From assembly GCF_023208195.1 (NCBI RefSeq), contig NZ_CP060034.1, positions 3,224,001 to 3,288,000 of the forward strand: DNA of 64,000 nt, given 5' to 3'. Position numbers and translations under genes: made by a program. This document shows, piece by piece, positions 26,969 through 35,707 of the stretch. Under the pieces are notes generated by a model. It had not been told where the DNA came from, did no database searches, and was given only the letters and a program-made list of their open reading frames with translations. Origin of the DNA: Nocardioides sp. InS609-2 (lineage in GTDB: Bacteria > Actinomycetota > Actinomycetes > Propionibacteriales > Nocardioidaceae). Position 1 is the stretch's first letter. Every line of letters starts with the position of its first letter.

Positions 26969-28878
26969 GACAGCGCCTCCTCAGGAGCAGTGGTGGCGAG
27001 ATCTACGTCGATGCCCTCGGCCTGCGACACCAGCTCGCCGATGGCCTCGGCCAGCTCGGCGGCCTTGAGCGGCAGCCCTCGCACGTGGTTGTAGCCGACC
27101 GCATCTACAAGGTACGTCGCGCGCAAGAGCATCGACAGCTGGCCGAGGTTCATCTCGGGCACAAGCACCTTGTCGTAGCGCTCGAGGATCTCACCGAGAT
27201 CGTTGGGGAACGGGTTGAGGTGGCGCAGATGCGTCTGCGCGACGTGGTAGCCGGCCTTGCGCACGCGTCGTACGCCGGCTCCGATCGGGCCGTAGGTCGA
27301 GCCCCAGCCGAGCACGAGCACCTTGGCGTCACCCGTCGGGTCGTCGACCACGAGCGGCGGCAACGAGTCGGCGATGCGCTGCACCTTGGCCGCGCGGGTG
27401 CGGACCATGAAGTCGTGATTGGAGGGGTCGTAGGAGATGTTGCCGTGCCCGTCGCCCTTCTCGAGGCCGCCGATGCGGTGCTCGAGACCAGGGGTGCCGG
27501 GGATGGCCCAGGGTCGGGCCAGGGTCTCCTCGTCACGCAGGTAGGGCCAGAAGTCGGACTTGCCGTCCTCGAGGGCGTGGTTGGTCGCGGTCGCGAAGTC
27601 GGGGTCGATGGTGGGCAGCTCGGAGAGCTCGGGCACCCGCCACGGCTCGGAGCCGTTGGCGAGCATGCCGTCGGAGAGCAGCATCACCGGCGTGCGGTAG
27701 GTGACGGCGATGCGGACCGCCTCGAGGGCGGCGTCGAAGCAGTCGCCGGGTGACTGCGGCGCCACGATCGGCACCGGGGACTCGCCGTTGCGGCCGAACA
27801 TCGCCTGCAGCAGGTCGGCCTGCTCGGTCTTGGTGGGCAGGCCGGTGGACGGCCCGCCGCGCTGCACGTCGACGACGATCAGCGGCAGCTCGGTCATCAC
27901 CGCGAGGCCGATGGCCTCCGACTTGAGCGCGAGGCCGGGGCCTGAGGTCGTGGTGACGCCCAGGGTGCCGGCGAATGATGCGCCGATCGCGGCGCCCACG
28001 CCGGCGATCTCGTCCTCGGCCTGGAACGTGGTGACGTCGAACGACTTGTGCTTGCTCAGCTCGTGGAGGATGTCGGAGGCCGGCGTGATCGGGTAGGACC
28101 CCAGGAAGATCGGCAGGCCCGACTGCACGCCGCCGGCGATCAGGCCGTAGGACAGCGCGAGGTTGCCGGTGATGTTGCGGTAGGTGCCCGACGCCATCGG
28201 GGCGGGCTTGATCTCGTAGCTGACGCTGAAGGCCTCGGTGGTCTCGCCGAAGAAGAACCCGGTCTTGAACGCCGTGATGTTGGCGTCGCGGATGTCGGGG
28301 ACCTTGGCGAAGCGCCGGGTGAGGAACTCGACGGTCGACTCGGTCGGACGGCCGTACATCCACGAGAGCAGGCCGAGGGCGAACATGTTCTTCGCACGGG
28401 CGGCGTCCTTGCGGGAGAGGCCGAACTCCTTGACCGCCGCCACCGTCATGCCGGTGAGGTCTAGCGGGTGCAGGGAGTACGCCGAGAGCGAGTCGTCGTC
28501 GAGTGGAGAGACGGTGTAGCCGGCCTTGCTCAGGTTGCGGCCGCTGAAGTCATGGGTGTCGACGATGATCGTGGCGCCCTTGGGCAGGTCGCCGAGGTTG
28601 GCCCGAAGGGCCGCGGGGTTCATCGCGACCAGAACGTCCGGCGCATCGCCGGGCGTGAGGATGTCGTGGTCGGCGAAGTGCACCTGGAAGCTGGAGACAC
28701 CCGGGAGGGTGCCCTGAGGGGCGCGGATCTCGGCCGGGAAGTTGGGCAGCGTCGACAGGTCGTTGCCGAACGCCGCGGACTCCTGGGTGAAGCGGTCGCC
28801 CGTGAGCTGCATGCCGTCACCGGAGTCACCGGCGAACCGGATGATGACCCGGTCCAGTTGCTTGACCTGCTTTGTCAC
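26965..28878 (-). CDS. korA: 2-oxoglutarate:ferredoxin oxidoreductase subunit alpha
   Basis: 637 residues. An N-terminal gamma domain (VIIRFAGDSGDGMQLTGDRFTQE) is fused to the alpha (pyrimidine-binding) domain with GNLALSYGLIAGGVQSGLPIFLGSYPITPASDILHELSK and DEIAGVGAAIGASFAGTLGVTTTSGPGLALKSEAIGLA. This fused gamma-alpha layout is the actinobacterial KorA form. I chose the GTG at 28878 because an AGGTGA ribosome site lies about 8 bases upstream and the family motif starts at once; the frame continues open to 29010. Confidence 0.93.
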   Translation of the reverse strand: MTKQVKQLDRVIIRFAGDSGDGMQLTGDRFTQESAAFGNDLSTLPNFPAEIRAPQGTLPGVSSFQVHFADHDILTPGDAPDVLVAMNPAALRANLGDLPKGATIIVDTHDFSGRNLSKAGYTVSPLDDDSLSAYSLHPLDLTGMTVAAVKEFGLSRKDAARAKNMFALGLLSWMYGRPTESTVEFLTRRFAKVPDIRDANITAFKTGFFFGETTEAFSVSYEIKPAPMASGTYRNITGNLALSYGLIAGGVQSGLPIFLGSYPITPASDILHELSKHKSFDVTTFQAEDEIAGVGAAIGASFAGTLGVTTTSGPGLALKSEAIGLAVMTELPLIVVDVQRGGPSTGLPTKTEQADLLQAMFGRNGESPVPIVAPQSPGDCFDAALEAVRIAVTYRTPVMLLSDGMLANGSEPWRVPELSELPTIDPDFATATNHALEDGKSDFWPYLRDEETLARPWAIPGTPGLEHRIGGLEKGDGHGNISYDPSNHDFMVRTRAAKVQRIADSLPPLVVDDPTGDAKVLVLGWGSTYGPIGAGVRRVRKAGYHVAQTHLRHLNPFPNDLGEILERYDKVLVPEMNLGQLSMLLRATYLVDAVGYNHVRGLPLKAAELAEAIGELVSQAEGIDVDLATTAPEEALS

Positions 28879-29056
28879 CGCGGGGTCACCTGACGCCTCT
28901 CTCTGTTCTCGTCCTGCCGTGATGGTGCGACCACCCCACGATATCGCCGCTGTCGACTCGATCCCCACCGTCTCCCGACGTGGACGAGCGCATGGCGTGA
29001 TGCACGACACGTCTCAGCGCACGGTCTGCAATGGCGAGTAATCGAGCATTACCCAC

Positions 29057-29072
29057 TAAAGTAAGCGACTTA
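29057..29072 (+). promoter_or_regulatory. AT-rich candidate promoter/operator of the sulfate transporter operon
   Basis: An AT-rich island at about 29035-29075 holds TAAAGT (29057-29062, a possible -10) and the small inverted repeat TAAG-CGA-CTTA (29062-29072). No known sulfur-regulator consensus is recognised; sulfur repression is expected biologically but not shown. Confidence 0.35.
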
Positions 29073-29121
29073 GGACAGATCGGCCCGGACTCGACGGGCC
29101 CCCATGACATGAGGAATGAAC

Positions 29122-30171
29122 ATGTTGACCCAGCTCAAGACCGGCCGTCGCCGGCTCGCCCTCGCCGCAGCAGTTGCCGGCCTTCTCGCCACCACCGCGT
29201 GCTCGGCCAGCAACGGCGCCGCCTCAGAGGACAACCAGCTCAGCGTGGTCGGCTACTCGGTGCTCCAGGCCGCCAACAAGCCCGTCTTCGAGGACTTCGA
29301 GGACACCGCCGAGGGCAAGGACGTCGCCTTCAAGACGTCGTACGGCGCCTCCGGTGACCAGTCCCGTGCCGTGGCCGGTGGCCTCGACGCCGACTATGTC
29401 CACTTCTCCCTCGAGACCGACGTCACCCGCCTGGTCGACGCCGGCCTGGTCGCCGACGACTGGAAGGACGGCCCCACCAAGGGCATCGTCACCTCGTCGG
29501 TCGTCGTGTTCGTCGTTCGCGAGGGCAACCCCAAGAACATCCAGACCTGGGACGACCTGGTCAAGCCGGGCGTCGAGATCATCACGCCCAACCCGGGCTC
29601 GTCGGGCTCCGCTCGCTGGAACATCCTGGCCGGCTTCGGTCACGTGACCGCCAACGGCGGCACGGAGGAAGAGGCCACCGCCTACACCAAGAAACTGCTC
29701 GAGAACACGATCGCGCTGCCGGGCTCCGGCCGCGAGGCGACCACCGCGTTCACCTCGGGCAACGGCGACGTACTGCTCTCCTACGAGAACGAGGCCATCC
29801 TGGCCCGGCAGAACGGCGAGGCCGTGGACTACATCATCCCGCCCGAGACGCTGCTGATCGAGAACCCCGGCGCCGTCACCACCGACGCCAAACCGGCCGC
29901 TGCGTCGTTCCTCGACTTCCTGCTCGGCCCGGTCGCGCAGGAGGAGTACGCCAAGAGCGGCTTCCGCCCGGTCATCGACGGTGTCGAGACCGACGTCGAG
30001 GGTGCCAACCACCCGAGCGACCCGTTCCCGGCTCCCGGCAAGCTGCTCACCATCGATGGTGACTTCGGTGGCTGGGCAGACGCGGCCAGCAAGTTCTTCG
30101 CCGACGGCGAGGACGGCGGCGCGCTCGGCATCATCCCGCAGCTGCAGCAGGACACGGGCAAGACCGAATGA
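29122..30171 (+). CDS. Sulfate ABC transporter substrate-binding lipoprotein
   Basis: 349 residues. Signal peptide with lipobox LATTAC (Cys lipidation site). The mature protein follows the sulfate/thiosulfate-binding pattern: SYGASGDQSRAVAGGLDADYVHFSLETDV, VRKGNPK-like VREGNPKNIQTWDDLVKPGVEIITPNPGSSGSARWN, GNGDVLLSYENEAILA. GAGGA at 29111-29115 abuts an ATG at 29116 but is correctly spaced for the ATG at 29122, which I take as the start. Captures sulfate outside the membrane for the permease genes that follow. Confidence 0.92.
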   Translation: MLTQLKTGRRRLALAAAVAGLLATTACSASNGAASEDNQLSVVGYSVLQAANKPVFEDFEDTAEGKDVAFKTSYGASGDQSRAVAGGLDADYVHFSLETDVTRLVDAGLVADDWKDGPTKGIVTSSVVVFVVREGNPKNIQTWDDLVKPGVEIITPNPGSSGSARWNILAGFGHVTANGGTEEEATAYTKKLLENTIALPGSGREATTAFTSGNGDVLLSYENEAILARQNGEAVDYIIPPETLLIENPGAVTTDAKPAAASFLDFLLGPVAQEEYAKSGFRPVIDGVETDVEGANHPSDPFPAPGKLLTIDGDFGGWADAASKFFADGEDGGALGIIPQLQQDTGKTE

Positions 30172-31022
30172 CCTCGGCGGTCCTCACCCCGTCCCGGAGG
30201 GAGCCCAGCCCTCCGGGGTGGGGGTCTGCCTTCCACAGCACGCTGGGCCGCGGCTCGGCGCTGGGCCTCGGCCTGGCCATGACGTGGTTCAGCCTGCTCG
30301 TGCTCATCCCGCTGTCGGCGATCGTGGTCACCGCCGGCACAAACGGCTGGGGACAGTACGCCGACACGCTCGGCAACGCCCAGACCTGGGCCGCGATCCG
30401 GCTGACCGTCGGCCAGGCGCTGATGGTCACCGTGATGAACGTGGCCATGGGCACCGTCATCGCCTGGGTGCTTGTCCGTGACCGCTTCTGGGGCAAGCGC
30501 GCACTCGACGTGGTCATCGACATCCCCTTCGCGCTGCCGACGATCGTGGCCGGCCTGGTGCTGCTCGGCCTCTACGGCAAGGGTGGTCCGCTCGGGCTCG
30601 AGTGGGCCAACACCACCAAGGCCGTGTGGCTGGCGCTGGCGTTCGTGACCCTGCCGTTCGTCGTACGCACCGTGCAGCCGGTGCTCGAGGAGCTCGAGCA
30701 CGACGTCGAGGAGGCTGCCGCGTCCCTGGGCGCCTCGCCGCTGACGACGTTCCGGCGGGTGGTCCTGCCCAGCCTGCTGCCGGCCATCGCCGCCGGCGCC
30801 GCGCTGTCGTTCGCCCGCGCTATCTCGGAGTACGGCTCGCTCGTCCTCCTCAGCGGCAACCTGCCGTTCAGGACCGAGGTGGTGTCGGTGCGCGTGCTGA
30901 CGTTCATCGAGAACGGCAACAACGCCTCCGCGGCAGCGCTGGCGACGATCATGCTCGCCGTCGCGCTGTTCGTCATCGTCGTGCTCGACATCCTCCAGCG
31001 ACGGGTGGCGCGTCGTGGTTAG
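30168..31022 (+). CDS. cysT: Sulfate ABC transporter permease CysT
   Basis: 284 residues, six membrane helices. The cytoplasmic EAA loop is clear: EELEHDVEEAAASLGASPLTTFRRVVLPSLLPAI. Also GTVIAWVLVRDRFWGKRALDVVIDIPFALPTIVAGLVLLGLYG, the CysT/ModB-type segment. ATGA overlap with the binding-protein gene. Pairs with CysW to form the channel. Confidence 0.93.
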   Translation: MTSAVLTPSRREPSPPGWGSAFHSTLGRGSALGLGLAMTWFSLLVLIPLSAIVVTAGTNGWGQYADTLGNAQTWAAIRLTVGQALMVTVMNVAMGTVIAWVLVRDRFWGKRALDVVIDIPFALPTIVAGLVLLGLYGKGGPLGLEWANTTKAVWLALAFVTLPFVVRTVQPVLEELEHDVEEAAASLGASPLTTFRRVVLPSLLPAIAAGAALSFARAISEYGSLVLLSGNLPFRTEVVSVRVLTFIENGNNASAAALATIMLAVALFVIVVLDILQRRVARRG

Positions 31023-31824
31023 GACATCCCTCCCCGTGAAGTGGGCCCTGCGGGTGCTCGCGATCGGCTATGTGTTCCTGCTCGTCGCGTGGCCGGTGGC
31101 GCTGGTCGTCCGGCACACGTTCGAGGACGGCTTCACCACGATGCGCGACACGCTGGCCGACGAGTCGGTGCAGGGCGCGCTGGCGCTCACCGGCGAGGTC
31201 GCGCTGTGGGCGGTCGTGATCAACCTGGTCTTCGGCGTCGGCATCTCGCTGCTGTTGGTGCGCTTCGAGTTCCCGGGCAAGCGGTTGCTCTCGGCGCTGG
31301 TCGACCTGCCGATGTCGGTCTCGCCGGTCGTCGTCGGTCTGGCCCTGCTACTGGTCTACAACGGCCGCACCGGCTGGTTCGGTCCGACGCTGGAGAGCAA
31401 CGGCCTCCAGGTCATCTTCAACTCGCCGGGCATGATCATGGCCACCTGTTTCGTGGCCCTGCCGCTGGTGATCCGCGAGGTCGTGCCGGTCTTGAACGAG
31501 ATCGGCGATGACCAGGAGCAGGCGGCGCGCTCGCTCGGCGCCAACGCGCTGCAGACCTTCCGGCGGATCACGCTGCCCAGCATCAAGTGGGCGGTCGTCT
31601 ACGGCGTCGTACTGTCCCTGGCCCGCTCGCTCGGTGAGTTCGGCGCGGTGAAGATCGTCTCGGGCAACTTCACCGGCCAGACCCAGACCGCAACCCTGGT
31701 CGTCGAGCAGAAGTACCAGAACTTCGAGCAGTCGTCGGCCTATGCGACGTCCTTCCTGCTCGCCTTCGTCTCGGTGCTCTGCATCGTCGTCGTCTCCCTC
31801 CTCCGACCCAAGGAGTCACACTGA
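31015..31824 (+). CDS. cysW: Sulfate ABC transporter permease CysW
   Basis: 269 residues, six membrane helices, with [36 protein letters not shown] and the EAA loop [66 protein letters not shown] is typical of CysW. GTG start, overlapping cysT by 8 bases. Confidence 0.93.
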   Translation: MVRTSLPVKWALRVLAIGYVFLLVAWPVALVVRHTFEDGFTTMRDTLADESVQGALALTGEVALWAVVINLVFGVGISLLLVRFEFPGKRLLSALVDLPMSVSPVVVGLALLLVYNGRTGWFGPTLESNGLQVIFNSPGMIMATCFVALPLVIREVVPVLNEIGDDQEQAARSLGANALQTFRRITLPSIKWAVVYGVVLSLARSLGEFGAVKIVSGNFTGQTQTATLVVEQKYQNFEQSSAYATSFLLAFVSVLCIVVVSLLRPKESH

Positions 31825-32801
31825 TGTCCATCGACGTCTACGGTGTCAGCAAGCTGTTCGGTGACTTCGTCGCTCTCGACGACGTCACCGTGTCCCTGCC
31901 TACCGGCCAGCTGACCGCCCTGCTCGGGCCGTCCGGCGGCGGCAAGTCGACGCTGCTGCGGATCATCGCCGGCCTCGACACCGCCGACGCCGGCAGCGTG
32001 TCCATCGAGGGCGTCGACGCCACGAAGCTGCCACCGCAGAAGCGCAACGTCGGCTTCGTCTTCCAGCACTACGCCGTCTTCAAGCACCTGTCGGTGGCGC
32101 GCAACGTCGCGTTCGGGCTCGAGATCCGCAAGCGTCCCAAGGCCGAGGTGGCCGAGCGCGTGGACGAGCTGCTCAAGCTGGTGCACCTCTCGCAGTTCGC
32201 GCACCGGCTGCCGTCGCAGCTCTCCGGTGGGCAGCGCCAGCGGATGGCGCTGGCGCGCGCGCTCGCCGTCGAGCCGAAGGTGCTGCTGCTCGACGAGCCG
32301 TTCGGCGCCCTCGACGCCAAGGTCCGCAAGGAGCTGCGTGAGTGGCTGCGCCGACTGCACGACGAGGTGCACGTGACGACCGTCTTCGTCACCCACGACC
32401 AGGAGGAGGCCCTCGAGGTCGCCGACGAGATCGTGGTGATCAACGAGGGCCGGGTCGAGCAGGTCGGCACCCCCGACACGCTGTACGACGAGCCGGCCAA
32501 CGATTTCGTCATGTCGTTCCTCGGCGACGTCACCTCGCTCGGTGGCGTGACGCTGCGGCCGCACGACATCGAGATCGCCACCGCCCCGCACCTCGCGGGC
32601 GCGGTCGAGGGCGAGGTCTCCCGCCTGCTGCGCATCGGCTTCGAGGTGCGGGTGAGCGTGCTGACTGTCGACGGCGACGACGTGACGGTCCTGCTCACCC
32701 GCACCCACGCCCGTTCCCTGGGCATCGAGGAGGGCAGCACGGTGTGGCTGACGCCGGCGACCGGGGCGATCGTCGTACCGAGGATGCAGGCGGTCGGCTG
32801 A
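31824..32801 (+). CDS. cysA: Sulfate ABC transporter ATP-binding protein
   Basis: 325 residues. A canonical importer ATPase: Walker [11 protein letters not shown]-loop in [12 protein letters not shown], signature [16 protein letters not shown], Walker [13 protein letters not shown], switch His in VTHDQEEA, then a short regulatory C-terminal domain. Shorter than Gram-negative CysA (about 365) because of the trimmed C-terminal region. One-base overlap with cysW. Confidence 0.95.
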   Translation: MSIDVYGVSKLFGDFVALDDVTVSLPTGQLTALLGPSGGGKSTLLRIIAGLDTADAGSVSIEGVDATKLPPQKRNVGFVFQHYAVFKHLSVARNVAFGLEIRKRPKAEVAERVDELLKLVHLSQFAHRLPSQLSGGQRQRMALARALAVEPKVLLLDEPFGALDAKVRKELREWLRRLHDEVHVTTVFVTHDQEEALEVADEIVVINEGRVEQVGTPDTLYDEPANDFVMSFLGDVTSLGGVTLRPHDIEIATAPHLAGAVEGEVSRLLRIGFEVRVSVLTVDGDDVTVLLTRTHARSLGIEEGSTVWLTPATGAIVVPRMQAVG

Positions 32802-32805
32802 CCCG

Positions 32806-32910
32806 TCAGGGGTAGTTGGTGTACGGGGTGTTGGCGGCTGGTGCGACGCGGTGAGCGCCGGTTGAGCGTGAATCCGCGGCCTTTGCGTACGTCGTGAGGT
32901 GGTCGGTCAC
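32806..32910 (-). CDS. Possible 34-residue ORF coupled to the HEPN gene
   Basis: Starts with a GTG that overlaps the TGA of the HEPN toxin gene (GTGA, the same coupling seen at many real gene junctions here) and runs VTDHLTTYAKAADSRSTG... to NTPYTNYP. Too short to judge by composition and no family recognised. It could be translational noise at the island edge. Confidence 0.25.
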   Translation of the reverse strand: MTDHLTTYAKAADSRSTGAHRVAPAANTPYTNYP

Positions 32911-33308
32911 GGCTGTTCCTCGATCTCTTGCGGACTGTCTGCGGACTGCCCTGCTGCTTCGAGGAGCTGGATGGCCGACTTCAATGCCTCGATCAAGCCG
33001 GGGAGGTCGACCTCGGCGGTGTCGCGGATGATCCTGGTGGAGATGTTCCAGTATCCGTGGACGATTCGATTTCGCAGGAGTGAGGCCTTCGTCCACGGGA
33101 TCTCCGCGTGTGTGGCCTTGAAGGCCTGTGGAAGCTGGGCGGACGCCTCGCCCAGAATGGTGAAGTTCCAGAGGATCGACTCGCGGGTCCTGCGATCGTC
33201 GTTCAGTTGCTCGGGTGTCAGGTCGCCGATGAGCTCGATGATGCTGCTGGCGGCGTCGACCATCTCCCGGAGGAAAAGGATCTCAGGCCGCGTAGAACGC
33301 TTGGGCAT
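32907..33308 (-). CDS. hepT: HEPN-domain toxin, HepT-like (DUF86)
   Basis: 133 residues, all-helical. The HEPN RNase motif Rx4HxY is present as RNRIVHGYW (R79, H84, Y86), and the opening RPEILFLREMVDAASSIIELIG is standard for HepT. In this toxin-antitoxin class the HEPN protein cleaves RNA and is held inactive when the partner MNT protein AMPylates the motif tyrosine. Chosen start is ATG 33308, giving a 26-base overlap with the antitoxin gene; the frame is open to 33359. Confidence 0.88.
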   Translation of the reverse strand: MPKRSTRPEILFLREMVDAASSIIELIGDLTPEQLNDDRRTRESILWNFTILGEASAQLPQAFKATHAEIPWTKASLLRNRIVHGYWNISTRIIRDTAEVDLPGLIEALKSAIQLLEAAGQSADSPQEIEEQP

Positions 33309-33576
33309 CCGCCAGAATCGCTTCGCGAAGATACTTGTTGATGCCGTCCCGGGGGACAAGGTCGACGGGTCGACCGAACAACGCGGCGAGTTCGTCTTCC
33401 AGGTCGAAGAAAGCGAACCCTAAACGGGCATCGGGCTTCAACTCATACAGCAGGTCGACGTCGCTGTCGGGTCCGTCATCGCCACGGCTCACCGAGCCAA
33501 ACACCTCAAGCCGTGCGACGCCGTAGCGTTCGCACACCTCGCGGAGACGCTCGGCGTCCACGGTGATCGTGACCAT
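33283..33576 (-). CDS. mntA: MNT-domain nucleotidyltransferase antitoxin, MntA-like
   Basis: 97 residues. It carries the minimal nucleotidyltransferase motif GSX10DXD exactly (G27-S28 ... D39-V40-D41, in FGSVSRGDDGPDSDVD). Such proteins transfer AMP to the HEPN partner and neutralise it. The gene precedes hepT in the same operon, as usual. TACCAT lies 6 bases before the ATG, so the operon is probably transcribed leaderless from here. Confidence 0.9.
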   Translation of the reverse strand: MVTITVDAERLREVCERYGVARLEVFGSVSRGDDGPDSDVDLLYELKPDARLGFAFFDLEDELAALFGRPVDLVPRDGINKYLREAILADAQAFYAA

Positions 33577-33631
33577 TGGTCCATGGTAGGCGTCAGTGCT
33601 GTCTGCCGTTGCGGTGAACCCGTTCGTCGCG

Positions 33632-34263
33632 TCACCTGGCGAGCCTCCGCAATCGACGAAGAGTCTTGGCGTCGGCCCTGACCACGCCTATCTCTTGTCC
33701 GTGACGGGGGTAGACGGGACCCCGCGCAGCGAGGTCGAGCGCGGTGCGGGCGGCCCGTTGGGTCGTCTCTTTGTCGCCGAGCGCCTTCGCCGCACGAATC
33801 AGCGCGAGGTCGAACCGGAAATGGCGTTTGGGAAGGGAATGCTGAACTCGTCGATCCAGGTGCCGAGAAGCCTCGCTGCCTGCTCGACCGACTCCTTGTC
33901 GCGTCGGTCTAGCAGGATCTCGGCGAGGGACACATGGACGCAGCCGCTCGTCCCACTCAACGTGGGGTAGTCGGCAATGAGACGCCGATAGTACGTCGCG
34001 GCTCGGGGCGGGTCGTCATGCCGATATGAATCCCCGAGGTGTTCAAGCGATCCCGACACCTGCGGCCAGTGCTCGTCCGCCGACTCAATAATTCGCGTCC
34101 ACAGCTCCCGGGCTGCATCGACGTGTCCGGCTTCCCGAAGCGCGAGCCCCTTGATTCTCATGTACTGGGCTCGGTTGCCGGCTCTACTACGTCCAAGCCG
34201 CGCCTCAAAGTCCGCCCGTGCCTCCGACCCCCAATCGGGTGAACGAAACCAGTCGTCAGCCAT
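33632..34263 (-). CDS. TPR-like protein interrupted by a -1 frameshift
   Basis: The first frame (34263 to a TGA at 33799) gives 154 residues with helical repeats: YMRIKGLALREAGHVDAARELW, SLEHLGDSYRHDDPPRAATYYRRLIADY, VHVSLAEILLDRRDKESVEQAARLLGTWIDEF. Around 33826-33832 the reading must drop back one base to continue as HFRFDLALIRAAKALGDKETTQ and on to a TGA at 33632. This restored C-terminus has the same repeat character, so one protein was originally encoded. The join is at C-CCA-AAC, which has the shape of a -1 slippery heptamer but is also explained by loss of one C from a C run. The function is unknown; the start is 7 bases from the end of the remnant upstream. Confidence 0.6.
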
Positions 34264-34269
34264 CTGTGG

Positions 34270-34578
34270 TCACCGGAACTCCGACACGACTTCGATGATT
34301 CCGACGATGTGCTTGTTGAACTCGTCCAGATCTTCGGCCGGGGATCAAGTACTCGAGGATCGTCTGGCCGCCGGCTTGCAGACTTCGTATCTGTCGAGGA
34401 ACTCCTTCTCGACCTCGAACCGGGTCACGTACCCGACGCCGCTTGCCTTGACAATCCAGTCGCGGGCGATTCGTGTGGCGTAGTCCTCGTTGAGCACGGG
34501 GTAGAAGATCGGTTGGTCCGGCAGGCGCGGCGGCCACGCCGTCCAGCCCGAGGCCTCGACCAGGGCCAGCTCGTCAGC
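34270..34578 (-). pseudogene. Remnant of an ADP-ribosylation/crystallin-J1-like protein
   Basis: Frame 1 (34578-34381) reads ADELALVEASGW, PPRLPDQPIFYPVLNEDYA, RIARDWIVKASGVGYVTRFEVE, LDRYEV. A one-base loss near 34380 moves the sense to QAGGQTILEYLIP, and a one-base gain near 34339 moves it to AEDLDEFNKHIVGIIEVV, ending at TGA 34270. Put together it is one protein of a family commonly labelled ADP-ribosylation/crystallin J1 in actinobacterial genomes; the label is from memory and the function unproven. The N-terminus is missing: an in-frame stop and the integrase stub lie just beyond. Confidence 0.65.
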
Positions 34579-34580
34579 GT

Positions 34581-34769
34581 CTCATCGCAGCGGGCTGTGA
34601 CGTGGTCACCGTCCAGCGCGCACTGGGCCACGCCAGTGCCTCAATCACCCTCAACACCTACAGCCACCTGTGGCCCACCGCGGAGGACCGCCCCCGAGCG
34701 GCCGCGCCCGAGTTGATGCGGCTGGTCGGCGTAGTCCCTGCGGACTCTGTGCGGACTTACGAGCAGTGA
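34581..34769 (+). pseudogene. C-terminal stub of a tyrosine-recombinase integrase
   Basis: 63 codons reading LIAAGCDVVTVQRALGHASASITLNTYSHLW and ending VRTYEQ. This is the end of a phage-type integrase: the LGHAS-ITLNTYSH box contains the last catalytic His and the nucleophile Tyr. The upstream catalytic Arg and the rest of the gene are absent, cut where it meets the remnant on the other strand. It marks a former mobile island in this region. Confidence 0.82.
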
Positions 34770-34799
34770 CAGCGCGCTGACCTGCGCAAACAGGTCAGT

Positions 34800-35291
34800 T
34801 CAGCGGTAGTTGGTGAACTGCACCGCGAACTCGTAGTCCTGCGACTTCACCAGCGCCTGCACGGCCTGGAGGTCGTCGCGCTTCTTCGACGACACCCGGA
34901 GCTCGTCACCCTGGACCTGTGCCTTGACGCCCTTGGGGCCCTCGTCGCGGATCAGCTTGGAGATCTTCTTGGCGTCCTCGGAGGTGATGCCCTCCTTGAG
35001 CGTGATGGAGATCTTCGACAGCTGGCCGGAGGCCCGCGGCTCGGACGCGTCGAGGATCTTCAGGCTCTGCTGGCGCTTGATGAGCTTGTCCTTGAAGACG
35101 TCGAGCACCGCGGTGGCGCGGTCATCTGCGGAGGCCGTGATCTCGATGGCCTGCTCGCCCTGCCACTCGATGATGGCTCCGGTGCCCTTGAAGTCGAAGC
35201 GGGTCGCGACCTCACGGGCCGCCTGCCCGAGGGCGTTGTCGACCTCCTGGCGGTCGAGCTTGCTGACGATGTCGAACGACGAGTCGGCCAT
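34800..35291 (-). CDS. YajQ-family cyclic-di-GMP/nucleotide-binding protein
   Basis: 163 residues, the standard length. [37 protein letters not shown] and the ending [14 protein letters not shown] are diagnostic of YajQ (UPF0234). Two tandem ferredoxin-like domains; homologues bind c-di-GMP, nucleotides or RNA. The ATG is preceded by GGAGG; the long frame upstream is not used. Confidence 0.95.
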   Translation of the reverse strand: MADSSFDIVSKLDRQEVDNALGQAAREVATRFDFKGTGAIIEWQGEQAIEITASADDRATAVLDVFKDKLIKRQQSLKILDASEPRASGQLSKISITLKEGITSEDAKKISKLIRDEGPKGVKAQVQGDELRVSSKKRDDLQAVQALVKSQDYEFAVQFTNYR

Positions 35292-35415
35292 GGTGTTCCT
35301 CCGGGTGCAGTTCTTCTGCGGGCTCTTGTAGTGGCGTTTTTCTTCGGGCGCACTGCCTGCGCTATTGTTTCGTCCTGCTTGCGGCGGCGCCACACGGCCC
35401 CCGCGACACCACCAT

Positions 35416-35501
35416 GGCAGGTTGCCCGAGCGGCCAATGGGAACGGACTGTAAATCCGTCGGCTTATGCCTACGCAGGTTCGAATCCTGCACCTGCCACC
35501 A
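35416..35501 (+). tRNA. tRNA-Tyr (GTA)
   Basis: Starts GGCAGGT and closes ACCTGCC-A-CCA. The anticodon arm is CGGACT-GTA-AATCCG, the T arm GCAGG-TTCGAAT-CCTGC. A long variable arm, as in bacterial tyrosine tRNAs, gives 86 bases with the 3' CCA encoded. Confidence 0.96.
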
Positions 35502-35505
35502 GGTG

Positions 35506-35535
35506 TGACAGCCTCCGATTCGTCGGGGGCTGTCA
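35506..35535 (+). terminator. Terminator after tRNA-Tyr
   Basis: TGACAGCC-T-CCGA, loop TTCG, TCGG-G-GGCTGTCA: a 13-bp stem (one T-G pair) capped by a stable tetraloop, five bases after the tRNA. Confidence 0.85.
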
Positions 35536-35707
35536 GCATTTTCGCACCGGGCCAGGTCGTAGTGCCAGCAGACGATGGTGCCGCGCGCCGCCTGAGCCGA
35601 TGATGGCTGTCTCGACCCCACTCCGTGGAACCCTGCATGATGCACCTTCTCGCCTGCCTGGCCGCCGTTGCCCTGGTGGCGGTGAGCCCACGGGATTGAG
35701 TGGAAGG

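Noticed and set aside
34256..34537. 93-codon minus-strand ORF read in a single frame
   Set aside because: It is only one of three frames that together make the crystallin-J1-like remnant. Read alone it gives basic, low-complexity sequence.
32928..34770. TGCGGACT pairs near both edges of the 32.8-34.8 kb island as attachment-site repeats
   Set aside because: The two stretches are only about 20 bases long, imperfect, and lie inside coding sequence of different genes. That is too weak to call att sites.
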